The position numbers and the translations under genes are program-made. From positions 1 through 64,000 of the forward strand of contig JAJDYI010000035.1 of assembly GCA_022825235.1 (NCBI GenBank): a stretch of DNA of 64,000 bases, in the 5' to 3' direction. The DNA comes from Alphaproteobacteria bacterium (GTDB taxonomy: Bacteria; Pseudomonadota; Alphaproteobacteria; TMED109). The notes below the pieces were generated by a model, which was not told the DNA's origin, made no database searches, and was given only the letters and a program-made list of their open reading frames with translations. This document shows, one piece after another, positions 26,055 to 36,789 of this stretch (position 1 is its first letter; each line of letters begins with the position of its first letter).

Positions 26055-28706
26055 CTATCCGGCCCTTCCGATCGCCTGCTGGACCGCTTCCAGCGCCTTG
26101 CCGGCCGCCGCCCCGTCAGGGCCGCCGCCCTGTGCCATGTCACGCCGGCCGCCCCCCTTCCGCCCGCCGAGCGCGGCGACGCCTGCCTGCACCAGGTCGA
26201 CCGCATCGAAGCGGTCCGTGAGGTCCTCGCTGACAGCGACCGCCAGGGAGCCCTTCCCCTCGAAGGATGTCACCACGACCGCCAAACCGCTTCCGAGTGC
26301 ATTCCGCAGGTCCTCGGCCTGGCCCCGGAGCACCTTCGGGGGGACGCCATCCAGCACCCTCCCGGCAACGCGCACGCCGGCGATTTCGCTTGGGGCAACG
26401 GTTCCGGTGTCTCCACGCGCCAGCTTCTGACGCAGGTCGGCAATCGTCCGCTCGAGGTCGCGACGTTCCTTGAGGAGCCGCTCGATTCGGTCGGCTAAAT
26501 CGTGCTGCCGGACGCCGAGGCCATTGGCGACGGAATCGAGGGTGCGGGCGTGGTCCTGAAACAGTTGCAGCGCCGCTTGGCCCACGACTGCCTCCAGTCG
26601 CCGAACTCCGGAAGCAAGGGCTGACTCCGAGACAATTTTCAGCAACCCGATCTCGCCGGTTCGAGCCACATGCGTGCCGCCGCAGAGTTCCAGCGAGAAC
26701 GTCGGTCCGGCCTCCGGGCCCATCCGGACCACCCGAGCCTCGTCCCCGTATTTTTCGCCGAACAGGCCAAGGGCACCGGCTTTCATGGCGTCGGCCGGCG
26801 GCAGGAGACGGGTCTCAACGGATGCATCCGCCCGTATCCATCCGTTGACCTTGCGTTCGATGTCCGCGAGTTCCCCGGCCGTCACCGACCGCGGGTGACT
26901 GATGTCGAAGCGGAGGCGATCGGGGGCGACCAGCGATCCCTTCTGGGTGACGTGCCCACCGAGGTGCTCGCGCAGTGCCGCGTGCAGGAGGTGGGTTGCC
27001 GAGTGGTGGATCCGCAGACCGCCACGCCGCTCCTCGTCGACCGCCAGTTCGACGGCATCGCCGACACGCAACTCGCCTTCCTGAACAGTCCCGAAATGGA
27101 CGTGCAGTACTTCCGCGCAAACGCGTGTGTCCGTCACCTGCACGGCTCCGTTCGGCCATCGGATCGTGCCGGTGTCGCCGACCTGTCCCCCACTCTCGGC
27201 GTAGAACGGAGTCTGATTGCACACCACCCCGATGACACCGCTCCCGGCATCGGCCCGGCCAATCTGCCTGCCGTCAGCCACAATCGCCGATACCACCGCC
27301 TCGGCGCGGGTGCCGGCGTAGCCCAGGAACTCGGTGGGCTCGGTGGCATCACGAACGTCAAACCAGACCCCGTCCGCCTTGGTATCTCCTGACCCGGCCC
27401 AGGCAGCGCGCGCCATCCGCCGCTGCTCGGCCATCGCCTCGTCGAACCCCGCCCGGTCGAGCGCCCGGCCTTCGCCGCGCAGAATGTCCTCCGTCAGGTC
27501 GACCGGAAAACCGTAGGTGTCATACAGCTGGAAGGCGGTTGCTCCAGGCAAGGCGACGCCGTCTCCCAGCTTCGACGTCTCGCTCGCAAGGAGACGCATG
27601 CCGCGCTCAAGCGTCTCGCCAAATCGGGTCTCCTCCCCCCGCAGAGTCTCGGCGATCAAGGTCCGCGCCTGGACAAGTTCCGGGAAGGCATCCCCCATTT
27701 CGGCGACCACGCTGCTCGCAATCTTCCAGAGCACCGGTTCACGGACACCGAGCAGGTGGGCATGCCGCATGGCCCGGCGCGCGATGCGGCGCAGGACATA
27801 ACCACGCCCTTCATTGGAAGGGAGCACGCCCTCCGCGATGACGAACGCCGAGGCCCGGAGGTGATCCGCAATGACCCGGTGCGAGACGGCGCGCCCGTCG
27901 TTCTCGTCCGTGCCCGTCGCCGCCTTCGATGCCTCGATCAGGACACGGAACAAGTCAATGTCGTAGTTGTCCGTGTATCCCTGCATGACGGCAGCCATGC
28001 GTTCGAGCCCCATGCCCGTGTCGATCGACGGCCGCGGCAACGCGACCCTCCGATCCGGGGCCTCCTGTTCGTACTGCATGAAGACGAGGTTCCAGATTTC
28101 GATGAACCGGTCGCCGTCCTCATCCGGACTCCCCGGCGGCCCACCGGGCACCTGGTCCCCATGATCGAAGAAGAGTTCCGAACACGGTCCGCACGGACCC
28201 GTGTCCCCCATGGCCCAGAAATTGTCCGACGTCGCAATCCGAAGAATGCGTTCTGTCGGCAGCCCGGAGATCTTTCGCCACAGATCGAATGCCTCATCGT
28301 CGTCCGCGTAGACCGTGGCCAGCAGCCGCTCGGCACTGACGCCGAACTCCCGGGTGACCAGCGTCCAGGCGTGCCCGATTGCTTCTTCCTTGAAATAGTC
28401 GCCGAAACTGAAGTTACCGAGCATTTCAAAGAACGTGTGGTGACGCGCGGTATAGCCGACGTTCTCCAGGTCGTTGTGCTTGCCGCCGGCCCGAAGACAT
28501 TTCTGCGATGTCGTGGCGCGGGGGTGACTCCGCTTTTCCTGACCCGTAAAGATGTTCTTGAACTGCACCATGCCGGCGCTGGTAAACAGCAGCGTCGGAT
28601 CGTTTCGAGGCACGAGCGGCGATGATGGCAGTACCTCGTGCCCGTGCACCCGAAAGTAGTCAAGGAATGCGGCGCGAATCTCCGATGTGGTCGTGGCTGT
28701 CGCCAT
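26055..28706 (-). CDS. alaS: Alanine-tRNA ligase
   Basis: Full-length alanyl-tRNA synthetase of 883 residues. The catalytic class II domain begins [20 protein letters not shown] and includes [19 protein letters not shown] and [20 protein letters not shown]. The editing domain has [17 protein letters not shown] and the zinc motif [12 protein letters not shown]. The C-Ala domain ends [15 protein letters not shown]. No sign of truncation. It is convergent with icd. An 89-base gap separates its start from the end of the small secreted-protein gene upstream. Confidence 0.98.
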   Translation of the reverse strand: MATATTTSEIRAAFLDYFRVHGHEVLPSSPLVPRNDPTLLFTSAGMVQFKNIFTGQEKRSHPRATTSQKCLRAGGKHNDLENVGYTARHHTFFEMLGNFSFGDYFKEEAIGHAWTLVTREFGVSAERLLATVYADDDEAFDLWRKISGLPTERILRIATSDNFWAMGDTGPCGPCSELFFDHGDQVPGGPPGSPDEDGDRFIEIWNLVFMQYEQEAPDRRVALPRPSIDTGMGLERMAAVMQGYTDNYDIDLFRVLIEASKAATGTDENDGRAVSHRVIADHLRASAFVIAEGVLPSNEGRGYVLRRIARRAMRHAHLLGVREPVLWKIASSVVAEMGDAFPELVQARTLIAETLRGEETRFGETLERGMRLLASETSKLGDGVALPGATAFQLYDTYGFPVDLTEDILRGEGRALDRAGFDEAMAEQRRMARAAWAGSGDTKADGVWFDVRDATEPTEFLGYAGTRAEAVVSAIVADGRQIGRADAGSGVIGVVCNQTPFYAESGGQVGDTGTIRWPNGAVQVTDTRVCAEVLHVHFGTVQEGELRVGDAVELAVDEERRGGLRIHHSATHLLHAALREHLGGHVTQKGSLVAPDRLRFDISHPRSVTAGELADIERKVNGWIRADASVETRLLPPADAMKAGALGLFGEKYGDEARVVRMGPEAGPTFSLELCGGTHVARTGEIGLLKIVSESALASGVRRLEAVVGQAALQLFQDHARTLDSVANGLGVRQHDLADRIERLLKERRDLERTIADLRQKLARGDTGTVAPSEIAGVRVAGRVLDGVPPKVLRGQAEDLRNALGSGLAVVVTSFEGKGSLAVAVSEDLTDRFDAVDLVQAGVAALGGRKGGGRRDMAQGGGPDGAAAGKALEAVQQAIGRAG

Positions 28707-28795
28707 AGCGTCGTCAAATCCGGCAATGAGCAGCGAGCAGGCTGGGCATGCAAAACTGCGTGGGTTGGTAATTGGCCTGAACGGGCGACGTCAAG

Positions 28796-29140
28796 TCACT
28801 CGGCGCAGGCGTACGTGTTCGCCAAATCGAAAATCACGGTGTTCTCGGCCCGCGCCGTCTCGCAGATCGACACACACTCGCCGGAGACCGCATGTTCGCC
28901 TGCCAGGAAATAACGGGTGCCCGCGGTCACCAGATCCGCGGCAAAGCAGCCGGTCTCCCCCTGCTTGACACGCACCGAAGGCCCCTCACACAGATACTCG
29001 TCCTCGTTCGCGTAGAAATAGATTCCGGGATGCACCCACGCGACCTCGAAGGTATTGGTCACGCATACCGCCTCGGCCGCGGCCATGCCCGGCACGAGGC
29101 ATGCAGCGCCCATCAGTACGCTGGCAAACAAGCGCGTCAT
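28796..29140 (-). CDS. Small cysteine-rich secreted protein
   Basis: A 114-residue product with a clear signal peptide (about residues 1-23, ending GMAAAEA) and six cysteines in the mature part (C26, C51, C65, C89, C93, C112), enough for three disulfides. No family is recognised. Its ATG overlaps the stop of acs (ATGA), so translation is coupled to acetyl-CoA synthetase, although nothing in the sequence links it to acetate metabolism. Periplasmic location is inferred from the signal peptide only. Confidence 0.7.
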   Translation of the reverse strand: MTRLFASVLMGAACLVPGMAAAEAVCVTNTFEVAWVHPGIYFYANEDEYLCEGPSVRVKQGETGCFAADLVTAGTRYFLAGEHAVSGECVSICETARAENTVIFDLANTYACAE

Positions 29141-31074
29141 CGATTGAGCCTATTCTGAACCAGGTCGTCGACGGCCGCAGGGTCAGCGAGCGTCGATGTA
29201 TCTCCGAGTTCGCCGTGTTCGTTCGCTGCGATTTTCCGCAGAATGCGCCGCATGATCTTACCCGACCGCGTCTTGGGCAGCGCCGGCGCCCACTGCAGAA
29301 GGTCCGGTCTCGCAATCGGGCCGATTTCGCTTCGCACCCACGCACCGAGCTCGCCACGAAGATCGTCCGTGGCTTCAACCCCGGCAACCAGCGTCACGTA
29401 GGCGTAGATCCCCTGACCCTTGATCTCGTGGGGATAACCGACCACGGCAGCTTCGGCCACGGCCCCGTGCGCGACCAGGGCGCTCTCGATCTCAGCGGTT
29501 CCCATCCGATGTCCGGACACGTTGATCACGTCGTCAACACGGCCCGTGATCCAGTAGTATCCGTCCTCGTCCCGTCGGGCACCATCTCCCGTGAAGTACA
29601 TGCCCGGGAACGTTGCGAAGTATGTATCAACGAATCGCTGGTGATCGCCGTATACCGTCCGCATCTGCCCGGGCCAGCTGTCGAGCAACACCAACTTGCC
29701 GGAGGCAGGCCCTTCGACGAGGGTCCCTTCGTCGTCGACGATGGCGGGACGAACCCCGAAGAACGGCAGCGTGGCCGAGCCGGGCTTCAGTGCCGTAGCA
29801 CCCGGGAGCGGCGCAATCAGGATTCCACCCGTTTCGGTCTGCCACCACGTATCCACAACGCGGCAGCGCCCTTCCCCAACAACCCGGTGGTACCAGAGCC
29901 AGGCTTCCGGATTGATGGGTTCGCCAACCGAGCCAAGGATGCGGAGCGATGACCGATTGGTCTTGCGCACCGGCTCTTCGCCATCCCGCATGAGCGCCCG
30001 GATGGCGGTCGGGGCCGTATAGAAGATGTTGACCTTGTGCTGATCGCAGATTTGCCAGAATCGGGAAGAATCCGGCCAATTGGGCACTCCTTCGAACATC
30101 AGCGTCGTCGCCCCGTTGGCGAGCGGGCCATAGACGATGTAGCTGTGTCCGGTCACCCACCCGACATCCGCGGTGCACCAGTAGACATCCCCGTCGCGAT
30201 AGTCGAAGACGTAGCGGTGGGTCATGGACGCGTAGACAATGTACCCGCCTGACGTATGCAACACGCCCTTGGGGCGCCCGGTGGAGCCCGACGTGTAAAG
30301 GATGAAGAGCGGATCTTCTGCAGCCATCTCCGCCGGCGGGCAGCTTGCATCCGCTGCAGAGCGCATGGTGGACCAGGACACATCCCGGCCTTCCTGCATG
30401 GCAACATCGCCACCGGTGCGTTCGACGACCAACACTGTGTGGACGTCGGGACAACGACGCAGCGCGCGGTCCGTGTTCTCCTTGAGAGGGACCAGCTTGC
30501 CCCCTCGCGGTCCCTCATCGGCCGTGATCACGCAAGTTGATCCGCAGTCCAGAATCCTCTCGGCCAGCGACTCCGGCGAAAATCCTCCAAACACTACCGA
30601 ATGGACCGCGCCAATCCGCGCACAGGCCAAGAGGGCGTATGCCGCCTCCGGAATCATAGGCATGTAGATCGTGACCCGATCACCCCGCTGAACGCCGCGT
30701 TTCAGCAGGACGTTGGCCATCCGGCAAACCTCTTCGTGGAGCTCGCCGTAGCTAATCGTGCGTGTGTCCCCGGGACGATCTCCCTCCCACACGATAGCCG
30801 CCCGATCGCGACGAGTTTCGAGGTGCCGATCGACACAATTCGCGCACACATTGAGAGTTCCGTCGTGGAACCACCGAATGTGGACATCGTCGCGCGCGTA
30901 ACTCACATCGCGTACTTGGGTGTAGGGACGAATCCAATCGACCGCTCGACCGTGTTCGGACCAGAAGGCATCCGGATCTGCGATCGAGGCGCGGTACATG
31001 GCCTCATACTGCTCTGCATCGACGTGAGCGGTCGCAGCGGTTGCGTCCGGTACCGGGAATAGTGTGTCGTTCAT
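29137..31074 (-). CDS. acs: Acetyl-coenzyme A synthetase
   Basis: AMP-forming enzyme of 645 residues that activates acetate to acetyl-CoA. The N-terminal ACAS_N region includes IRPYTQVRD and VNCVD-like patches. The P-loop [18 protein letters not shown], the WWQTETGG and [20 protein letters not shown] motifs, and the C-terminal [10 protein letters not shown]-type sequence ([15 protein letters not shown]) with the acetylation-regulated lysine are all present. The ATG at 31074 follows a GAGAGG ribosome site; the longer reading to 31110 is not needed. Confidence 0.96.
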   Translation of the reverse strand: MNDTLFPVPDATAATAHVDAEQYEAMYRASIADPDAFWSEHGRAVDWIRPYTQVRDVSYARDDVHIRWFHDGTLNVCANCVDRHLETRRDRAAIVWEGDRPGDTRTISYGELHEEVCRMANVLLKRGVQRGDRVTIYMPMIPEAAYALLACARIGAVHSVVFGGFSPESLAERILDCGSTCVITADEGPRGGKLVPLKENTDRALRRCPDVHTVLVVERTGGDVAMQEGRDVSWSTMRSAADASCPPAEMAAEDPLFILYTSGSTGRPKGVLHTSGGYIVYASMTHRYVFDYRDGDVYWCTADVGWVTGHSYIVYGPLANGATTLMFEGVPNWPDSSRFWQICDQHKVNIFYTAPTAIRALMRDGEEPVRKTNRSSLRILGSVGEPINPEAWLWYHRVVGEGRCRVVDTWWQTETGGILIAPLPGATALKPGSATLPFFGVRPAIVDDEGTLVEGPASGKLVLLDSWPGQMRTVYGDHQRFVDTYFATFPGMYFTGDGARRDEDGYYWITGRVDDVINVSGHRMGTAEIESALVAHGAVAEAAVVGYPHEIKGQGIYAYVTLVAGVEATDDLRGELGAWVRSEIGPIARPDLLQWAPALPKTRSGKIMRRILRKIAANEHGELGDTSTLADPAAVDDLVQNRLNR

Positions 31075-31737
31075 GAACCTCTCACCAGCTTGCTGATCCT
31101 CGAATCGCACTTGGGTCGTTTTTCTCGGATGAAAATTACATCCGAACGGTCAACGGGACCCGCGGTCCATGCCGCATCGTAACCCGATCGGACCGGAAGC
31201 CGATACTCCGTTCGGAAGCGCGCTCCGGATTGACCGCACCGCCGGACACCCGCGATGGCCAGGGCACTTGTGGGCCCAGAGTCTGAAATTAGTGCGCGGA
31301 TCGATAGATCGCGAGCCCGTGTCCAGCACCTGCCATCCTGGTGCGGCGCAATCGCGAAACCCGGCTGGCATGACCGTCCGTTGCGCTCACTCCACGACTC
31401 AAATGGGGATACCCGCTGGTCTTTCCCCCCGGCGCGTTGGGGCGGGCGCCATGCAGATGGCACAGCTATCAGGCCTCCGAAATGCGCCTGATCCGAACGA
31501 TTGACGGCAGATCCCCAGAAACGCAGCGCACGGCCCGGCACCAGGCAATCGTCTCGCGATGATAGCCCGGCACCGTCCCGGCGCGGGATGCGATGGCCCC
31601 GACGGTTATCGCATCAGACATCAAGCACCGGACTGCCGGCGTGATCCTTGACGGTGTCCTGGTGGCTCGGCTCTCGAGGCTGTTCCACTTCGGACAGCGT
31701 CAGCGCCGTGCCTCGCTACCGCGAAGCCCGGCGTCAC
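31075..31737. other. Gene-free stretch between acs and the STAS gene
   Basis: About 660 bases without a reading frame that resembles a protein. GATGCGAT (31587-31594) and ATCGCATC (31608-31615) form an 8-bp perfect hairpin with a 13-base loop, downstream of the minus-strand STAS operon; it could help end transcription. The part nearest 31075 presumably holds the acs promoter, but no clear boxes were found. Confidence 0.4.
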
Positions 31738-32076
31738 CTATACGAAGTTAAGTTGGAGCGACGGGTGTAGCTTCCTCAGGTTCGGTAGCGACTTTGATTG
31801 CCAGGGGATTCGCGTCGAGCCCTTAACGAGAATTGCCATACTCTTTTGCTTCCGCACTTCTATCGTAAAGCGTGCTAGCAAATTGATGCCGGAACTGTTT
31901 AGGAAGTCCAGGCCCACCAAGTCCAGTGTAATTTCCTCAGGTTCTGAATTGAGAACATTGTGCATCAGCTCCATTATCGGCTGATAGGCCTCCGTTCCCG
32001 ATAGTCGCATCGTTCCTTCGTAATGGATGACCGCATCCTCAACCCATATGCGGTATTCACTCGTTTTGATTTCCAT
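31738..32076 (-). CDS. STAS-domain protein, anti-sigma-factor-antagonist-like
   Basis: A 112-residue single STAS domain. The hallmark is LDLVGLDFLNSSGINLLARF, where a serine in NSSG is the site phosphorylated in SpoIIAA/RsbV proteins. Its partners are encoded immediately upstream: a HATPase (possible kinase) and a PP2C phosphatase. The ATG at 32076 is chosen over a TTG at 32085, with GGGTG about 11 bases upstream. It is the last gene of the five-gene operon and lies 71 bases after the HATPase. In a partner switch its phosphorylation state would set which protein it binds. Confidence 0.8.
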   Translation of the reverse strand: MEIKTSEYRIWVEDAVIHYEGTMRLSGTEAYQPIMELMHNVLNSEPEEITLDLVGLDFLNSSGINLLARFTIEVRKQKSMAILVKGSTRIPWQSKSLPNLRKLHPSLQLNFV

Positions 32077-32147
32077 GTGGCACAATCACCCGTAGCTCAT
32101 TTGGGGGGGATGCGTTTGAATACACGCGAGTACCAGCATATCGCACT

Positions 32148-32699
32148 CTACGCCAACGGCAAAACTGCATAGGTACCCAGCTGGACCGTTCCATTCTCCT
32201 CGGCCGGCTGCCGGAAGTCCCAGCCCAGTTGCACACCGTAATCGCTCATCAACGTGAGCAGGCCGAGTCCCGAACCGGTTTCCGTTGGATCGGCGGCGTT
32301 CCGCTCGATTCGTTCAATCAAGAGATCCGAGGGATCACGCCCCTGTAACCCGCTCAAAATCTCCTGAAAACGAAGCGCACCCTCTTCACTGATCAAGTTG
32401 ACAATGCGAAGCCGAAATCTCCCGTCCTCCACCAACGTATCGATCACAATATCGCCTGAGGCCTTGAACTTCAGGGCATTTTCCAGGATTTCGTTGACGA
32501 GATAAGTCACATTGTGACGAATCTCGTTCGCTTCGATGGAACCCCGGGAGGAGCGAGCTGAATAAATGTCCCCCAGGAAGTCCGAGGTAATTCCGCAATG
32601 CTTCCAGGCCAGGTCAAGCGGACCGTCGAAAAGTCGCAGACACAATGATCCCGCCCCAAACGTCCTGATGACATCAGTATTTCCGAATTGTTGGGGCAT
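32148..32699 (-). CDS. HATPase regulator of slr1658/anti-sigma type
   Basis: A 183-residue GHKL ATPase without a histidine phosphorylation domain. The N-box is LVNEILENALKF (67-78) and the ATP lid TGSGLGLLTL (141-150). This is the layout of serine-kinase anti-sigma factors and of the cyanobacterial slr1658 group, usually encoded beside STAS and SpoIIE-type genes. The likely role is to phosphorylate the STAS protein or the STAS-like methyltransferase domain. It starts 15 bases after the PP2C gene. The G1 box is not evident, so a binding-only role is possible. Confidence 0.75.
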   Translation of the reverse strand: MPQQFGNTDVIRTFGAGSLCLRLFDGPLDLAWKHCGITSDFLGDIYSARSSRGSIEANEIRHNVTYLVNEILENALKFKASGDIVIDTLVEDGRFRLRIVNLISEEGALRFQEILSGLQGRDPSDLLIERIERNAADPTETGSGLGLLTLMSDYGVQLGWDFRQPAEENGTVQLGTYAVLPLA

Positions 32700-32714
32700 C
32701 CCGCCGCAGTCCTG

Positions 32715-35096
32715 CTATCGATGCTTCATGACGACGAGCGTAATATCGTCATGGATTTTCTGCACCCCGATGTGCGACTTTAGATCCATGACGATGCCGT
32801 TGACGGTGTCAACGGCGGAGCCGTTGCTGTTTGCCTTCACACTGTCGCAGAGGCGATCGAGTCCATACAACTCACCTTCCGAATTCTCCGCTTCAGTCAC
32901 ACCGTCCGTGTGAAGAATGAGGATATCACCGCTATTGAACGTCAACTTGCGGGTACCAATGAAGGGGGCTATGTCGAACTCGAGGCCGATCGGGAAGCCG
33001 AGATCCATGGTATCGATGCGCTCCAGGGAGCCATCACTTCGGACCATCAAGACTTCCTCGTGCTGCCCGGTCAACGTCACTTCGTTGTCATCGTAGTCCA
33101 CAAACGCCAGCGTCAGGTGCTTGTCGGACTCGGTGCGCTCAATATTCTTGAAGATCGCCCGGTTCACGATTTCAAGGAACCGCTCGTTGTCCTGGTCGCC
33201 TTTCTCATAGAGAGCCCGAGCCACTGACTGAACCATCAGCATCAGCACGCCGCTCTCAAGGCCGTGCCCCGTTACATCGCCGATACCTACCTTGATGCGG
33301 GAGCCATCCTGCAGCACGTCGTAGTAGTCGCCGCCAACTTCATCGGCCGGCTCCATGTAACCGGCGATCTCCAGCTTCGGTATCTGGTCCAGTTCGCTGA
33401 CCCGGGGCAGCACCATCTTTTGAATCCGGTGCGCCACGTCAAGCTCGGCACCCAGACGCAGATTCTCGCTTCGAAGCTGCTCGTTAAGGGAAACGATCTC
33501 CCGGTTAGCCTCTTCTAGATTCCGCGTCCGTTCTTCCACCAGGTTCTCAAGATTCTCCGTATGGTACTGGATCTCCTGCACCATGCTGTTGAATGCGACT
33601 CCTACCTTGCCAACCTCATCGCGCGTGGGGATCCTGACGCGCACCGAATAGTCCTTCTGTTCCAGCCTTCTGGCCGCGCCGGCGAGGGCGCTCAAGCCGG
33701 CTGTAATGCGCCCAGATATGGCGTAAACGGCGAAGAAAACGATCAGCAGACTGACCAGCAAGACCCCGATCTGCAAGTTATAGATGCGCGAAGTGGCATC
33801 AGAGATCCCGCCTTCGACGGCCGTCAACAGCTGATACAACTCCTCTTCCGACACCACAAAACCGACGGTCATGGTCTCCCTGACGATACCGTCCGGATTC
33901 CACAAGTTCGCCGGCAGCATCTGCTTCTGGATGACCAGGTAGTCGGTCCCCTCGCCGTTCTCATCAAGGGTCAAGTGCTGGATCGTGACATCGCTTCCGG
34001 TCGGCAACTGCATGTCCGCAATCGCCGGATGCATGCTGTTGCGGATTGATCGATCGATTCCGGTCACACCCTGTCCGCCCACATCACTGGCAACCAGCCC
34101 GATGGTCTTTTCGCCGGACTCATTGATGGCGATGACATTGCCGTTCGACATCAGCAAGTAACCGAAACCGGTATCGGCCAACGTGATGCTCTCAACCAGC
34201 GAAGTCAGCTGGTCGAGCGTGATGTCGACGGCAACCATTCCGGCGACGTCGCTGCGATCGGGCGTCCAGAGCGGATGGAAGAAACTGACGATCAGGATGC
34301 CGGTAATCGCGTCGACATAAGGCTCGGTCATCACGATATTGGATTCGACCAGCCTGGTGCTCGGGTCGGCCAGCCAAGACTGCCAGCCCTCGTACACGCC
34401 AGGGAAAAAGAAATCCCAGAAATTGGGGCCGTCATTGTGACCCGGGTACAACTTGTCGAACGTCTGGGCCTGTTCCGAATACGGCGTGGCCCTAAGGATC
34501 GAGGCGTGCTTCGGCCCCACGTAATAGACCTGCAGTTTGGGTGCGCCGGTCTTCATGAGTGCCGGCCCCATCAAGTCGAGAAACTTGCTATCGCGAATTT
34601 CCTGCGCGGTGTCCGGCAGGGGCTGGCGATTCTCATCCAGCAGGTACCCCCAGACGCTGACCGCGGAAGGCGCACCGGGCAGATTCTGTGACCATCCGCC
34701 TTCCGGGCTGTAGACCAGCGGGCTCGTTAATTCAGGGTCGGCGGTGATCGCCGCGCCGAGATCGCCCTTCACATCGGGATGATCGATCAGGAACTGCATG
34801 CCGTTGGCCAGCATCGTGACCTCGGAATGCACCCGTTCCAGCAGCAGGTCACCCTGCGCAGTCGTCATTTCGATGGAAGTCTGCAGGAACTGCTCAGTGG
34901 ACTGCGTCAGACCTTCACTGATCTCCTGCCTCGCACGTTCGGACAAACGCTGCATGTTCCATATCGACACCCCGCCGGACAGTGCCAGATCGAACACCAC
35001 TGCAGCGCCAACCACCAGCACGAACTTGGCGCGAAAACTGCGGAGTGAAAAGCGCCCCAGTATTGATCTGCCGGTATCGTCCTGCGCCGAGCTCAT
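32715..35096 (-). CDS. Membrane sensor with dCache-like, HAMP and PP2C/SpoIIE domains
   Basis: A 793-residue transmembrane phosphatase. Membrane segments lie at 25-46 and 443-462 and enclose a periplasmic region of about 395 residues of dCache type, with SFFHPLWTPDRSDVAGMVAV at 271-290 as a typical repeat. HAMP (463-515) and a coiled coil (515-550) follow. The PP2C phosphatase domain (560-793) has its metal sites in EVGGDYYDV (586-594), GIGDVTGHG (604-612), LHTDGVTEA (729-737) and HDDITLVVM (782-790). An extracellular signal would control removal of phosphate from the STAS proteins in the operon. It overlaps the methyltransferase gene by 4 bases (ATGA). Confidence 0.88.
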   Translation of the reverse strand: MSSAQDDTGRSILGRFSLRSFRAKFVLVVGAAVVFDLALSGGVSIWNMQRLSERARQEISEGLTQSTEQFLQTSIEMTTAQGDLLLERVHSEVTMLANGMQFLIDHPDVKGDLGAAITADPELTSPLVYSPEGGWSQNLPGAPSAVSVWGYLLDENRQPLPDTAQEIRDSKFLDLMGPALMKTGAPKLQVYYVGPKHASILRATPYSEQAQTFDKLYPGHNDGPNFWDFFFPGVYEGWQSWLADPSTRLVESNIVMTEPYVDAITGILIVSFFHPLWTPDRSDVAGMVAVDITLDQLTSLVESITLADTGFGYLLMSNGNVIAINESGEKTIGLVASDVGGQGVTGIDRSIRNSMHPAIADMQLPTGSDVTIQHLTLDENGEGTDYLVIQKQMLPANLWNPDGIVRETMTVGFVVSEEELYQLLTAVEGGISDATSRIYNLQIGVLLVSLLIVFFAVYAISGRITAGLSALAGAARRLEQKDYSVRVRIPTRDEVGKVGVAFNSMVQEIQYHTENLENLVEERTRNLEEANREIVSLNEQLRSENLRLGAELDVAHRIQKMVLPRVSELDQIPKLEIAGYMEPADEVGGDYYDVLQDGSRIKVGIGDVTGHGLESGVLMLMVQSVARALYEKGDQDNERFLEIVNRAIFKNIERTESDKHLTLAFVDYDDNEVTLTGQHEEVLMVRSDGSLERIDTMDLGFPIGLEFDIAPFIGTRKLTFNSGDILILHTDGVTEAENSEGELYGLDRLCDSVKANSNGSAVDTVNGIVMDLKSHIGVQKIHDDITLVVMKHR

Positions 35097-36268
35097 AGTG
35101 GTCTCCGTCCGGAAGCCACCCAGATCGGCCAGCCCGCGTAACCCTTCGGATGCAGCGCCGCGAAGATGTGGTCGTCGAAGCCCTTCTTGAATTTCCTTAT
35201 GAATGCATCGTCGTCGCCACGCTCTTTGGCCATGCTATCAGCGAACATGTCCTTCCATGTCCGGACGACATCGGCAAATTCCTCCGGGTCTCCGTCAAGA
35301 TTGGTCACCATGAAGGACTCCATGCGGATATCCTCGAAACCGGCATCCAGCAGGAGTCTCCTGCTCTTCGGGCCGATTTCGATGTCCATGTTGAAATACT
35401 TCCATAATTTGGCAACTTCGTTATACGTCCACTGAATCGATTCCGCACGCGGCTCACCCAGACAATGGGAGTTCTTTTCGTTCGAGATGTAGACGCGACC
35501 ACCGGGCTTACAAATGCGGAACAGTTCCGACAAGATCCGTTCGGGACGATCAAAGACCTGGAGCGAATGCCGGCATGTCACGAAATCGAACTCGCCGTTC
35601 GGCAGCAGCATTTCAGCAGCATCGCCGTATACGTACTCAACGCCGGTGACGTTGAACTCCTTCGCCATCTTGCGCGCATAATCGAGGCTGGCCTTCGCGT
35701 GATCCAGGGCCACGACGTAGGTCGGATTGAACTCTCTGAACAGCAGAAGCGCGAAGTCGCCGATCCCGCAGCAGATGTCGGCGATTTTCATGCCCTCGCC
35801 CATGCCGTGGCGAAGGAGAATGTGTTTCTCGTGTCGCCACGTCATCGTTGTCTGTTTCCGTAGGACGGAGACGAACGAACTGTCCTCGACAAACGACTGT
35901 CCAGGGTAGAAGTCCTTGTCGTACTCCACGACGTCGATGCGGGGAATCTTGCGGCGTAGCGCATTGAATTTTCTTGGTGTCCAGCCCACCACGCTGGACA
36001 TCGTGATCGTCACGTTGACGTCAGGTCTCTCCTGGCAAACCTGCATCAGCACGGACGCCAGGCCGTTGAATGCCACATTGTTCGATTGCAGCAGCCGACG
36101 CACGTTGAGATAGAACATCCCGGTCGCCCGCCGCGCACACGTCTGCAGCGCTTTCAGACACGCGTCGATCTCACCGACGTCCTTGGGGCGCATCGAGCCG
36201 GCCAACGTAAAGACCTGATCGTTTTCGTCGTATCCGAACTCATACGGTGAGGAAACGGCAACCGCCAT
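35093..36268 (-). CDS. STAS-like domain fused to an SAM methyltransferase
   Basis: A 391-residue fusion. Residues 1-120 look like a slr1659/STAS-type domain; YLNVRRLLQSNNVAFNGLAS (53-72) matches the helix after the STAS phosphosite, but NNV replaces the usual NSSG serine. Residues 130-340 are a class I methyltransferase: motif I KIADICCGIGDFALLLF (161-177), the acidic end of strand two in VVALDH (185-190), and a motif III-like YGDAAEM (214-220). No substrate can be named. Overlap with the neighbours (TGATG at 36268, ATGA at 35096) shows it belongs to the partner-switching operon, and it is the likely effector. Confidence 0.75.
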   Translation of the reverse strand: MAVAVSSPYEFGYDENDQVFTLAGSMRPKDVGEIDACLKALQTCARRATGMFYLNVRRLLQSNNVAFNGLASVLMQVCQERPDVNVTITMSSVVGWTPRKFNALRRKIPRIDVVEYDKDFYPGQSFVEDSSFVSVLRKQTTMTWRHEKHILLRHGMGEGMKIADICCGIGDFALLLFREFNPTYVVALDHAKASLDYARKMAKEFNVTGVEYVYGDAAEMLLPNGEFDFVTCRHSLQVFDRPERILSELFRICKPGGRVYISNEKNSHCLGEPRAESIQWTYNEVAKLWKYFNMDIEIGPKSRRLLLDAGFEDIRMESFMVTNLDGDPEEFADVVRTWKDMFADSMAKERGDDDAFIRKFKKGFDDHIFAALHPKGYAGWPIWVASGRRPL

Positions 36269-36789
36269 CAGTCTGTCCCTTGCTCGATGACCAGGTCAAC
36301 CGTCAGACACACCGCTTTGTCTTCGACCGCAACAGCCGACATCTGAGCCTTGTATGAAATCGCAAGTTCAAACAACCCGACGCGACGATCCAGTTCGTCG
36401 TCAGAAAACAGTAGTTCCAGGTATTTTTCCGATGCGCCCGGGGCGCGGATTTCCTCGATGGTCTTCAAATAGAACTGCCGTTCATCCCGACCGCAGGGCA
36501 CAACCATGGTAATCCGGTCGACGGATCCCTTCCGGAGCATGCGAAATCGAAATTGTCCTGCTTCCTTCCTGGTGCGATAGACAGTCTCGAACAACTCGTT
36601 CAATGTGGCCGAAAGAAGATTCGAAAACATGAACGGGTCAGCGCGATTGTGACTGACCATGTTCGCAACGAATGACGACATAAAGTCACAGTAGACCCAC
36701 TGGTCATTGAGAACAGTTGTGTCCAAGTCGAATTCAATTAGAGGCTTGAAGCCGTCGTCAGGAAGGCTGTCGGTCTGGAAATCGGTCAT
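36268..36789 (-). CDS. Unassigned regulator with an N-box-like helix
   Basis: A 173-residue soluble protein, first gene of the operon. I do not recognise a named family. SNLLSATLNELFETVYR (56-72) resembles the N-box helix of the HATPase encoded two genes downstream, but no ATP-lid motif of the G-x-G-L-G type follows, so it may be a degenerate, non-catalytic relative. The ATG at 36789 is preferred to a longer reading to 36864, which adds an arginine-rich leader. The stop overlaps the methyltransferase start (TGATG). Confidence 0.6.
   Translation of the reverse strand: MTDFQTDSLPDDGFKPLIEFDLDTTVLNDQWVYCDFMSSFVANMVSHNRADPFMFSNLLSATLNELFETVYRTRKEAGQFRFRMLRKGSVDRITMVVPCGRDERQFYLKTIEEIRAPGASEKYLELLFSDDELDRRVGLFELAISYKAQMSAVAVEDKAVCLTVDLVIEQGTD

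Noticed and set aside
31169-31504. Open frames between acs and the STAS gene
   Set aside because: Composition unlike the neighbouring proteins and no ribosome site or conserved motif.
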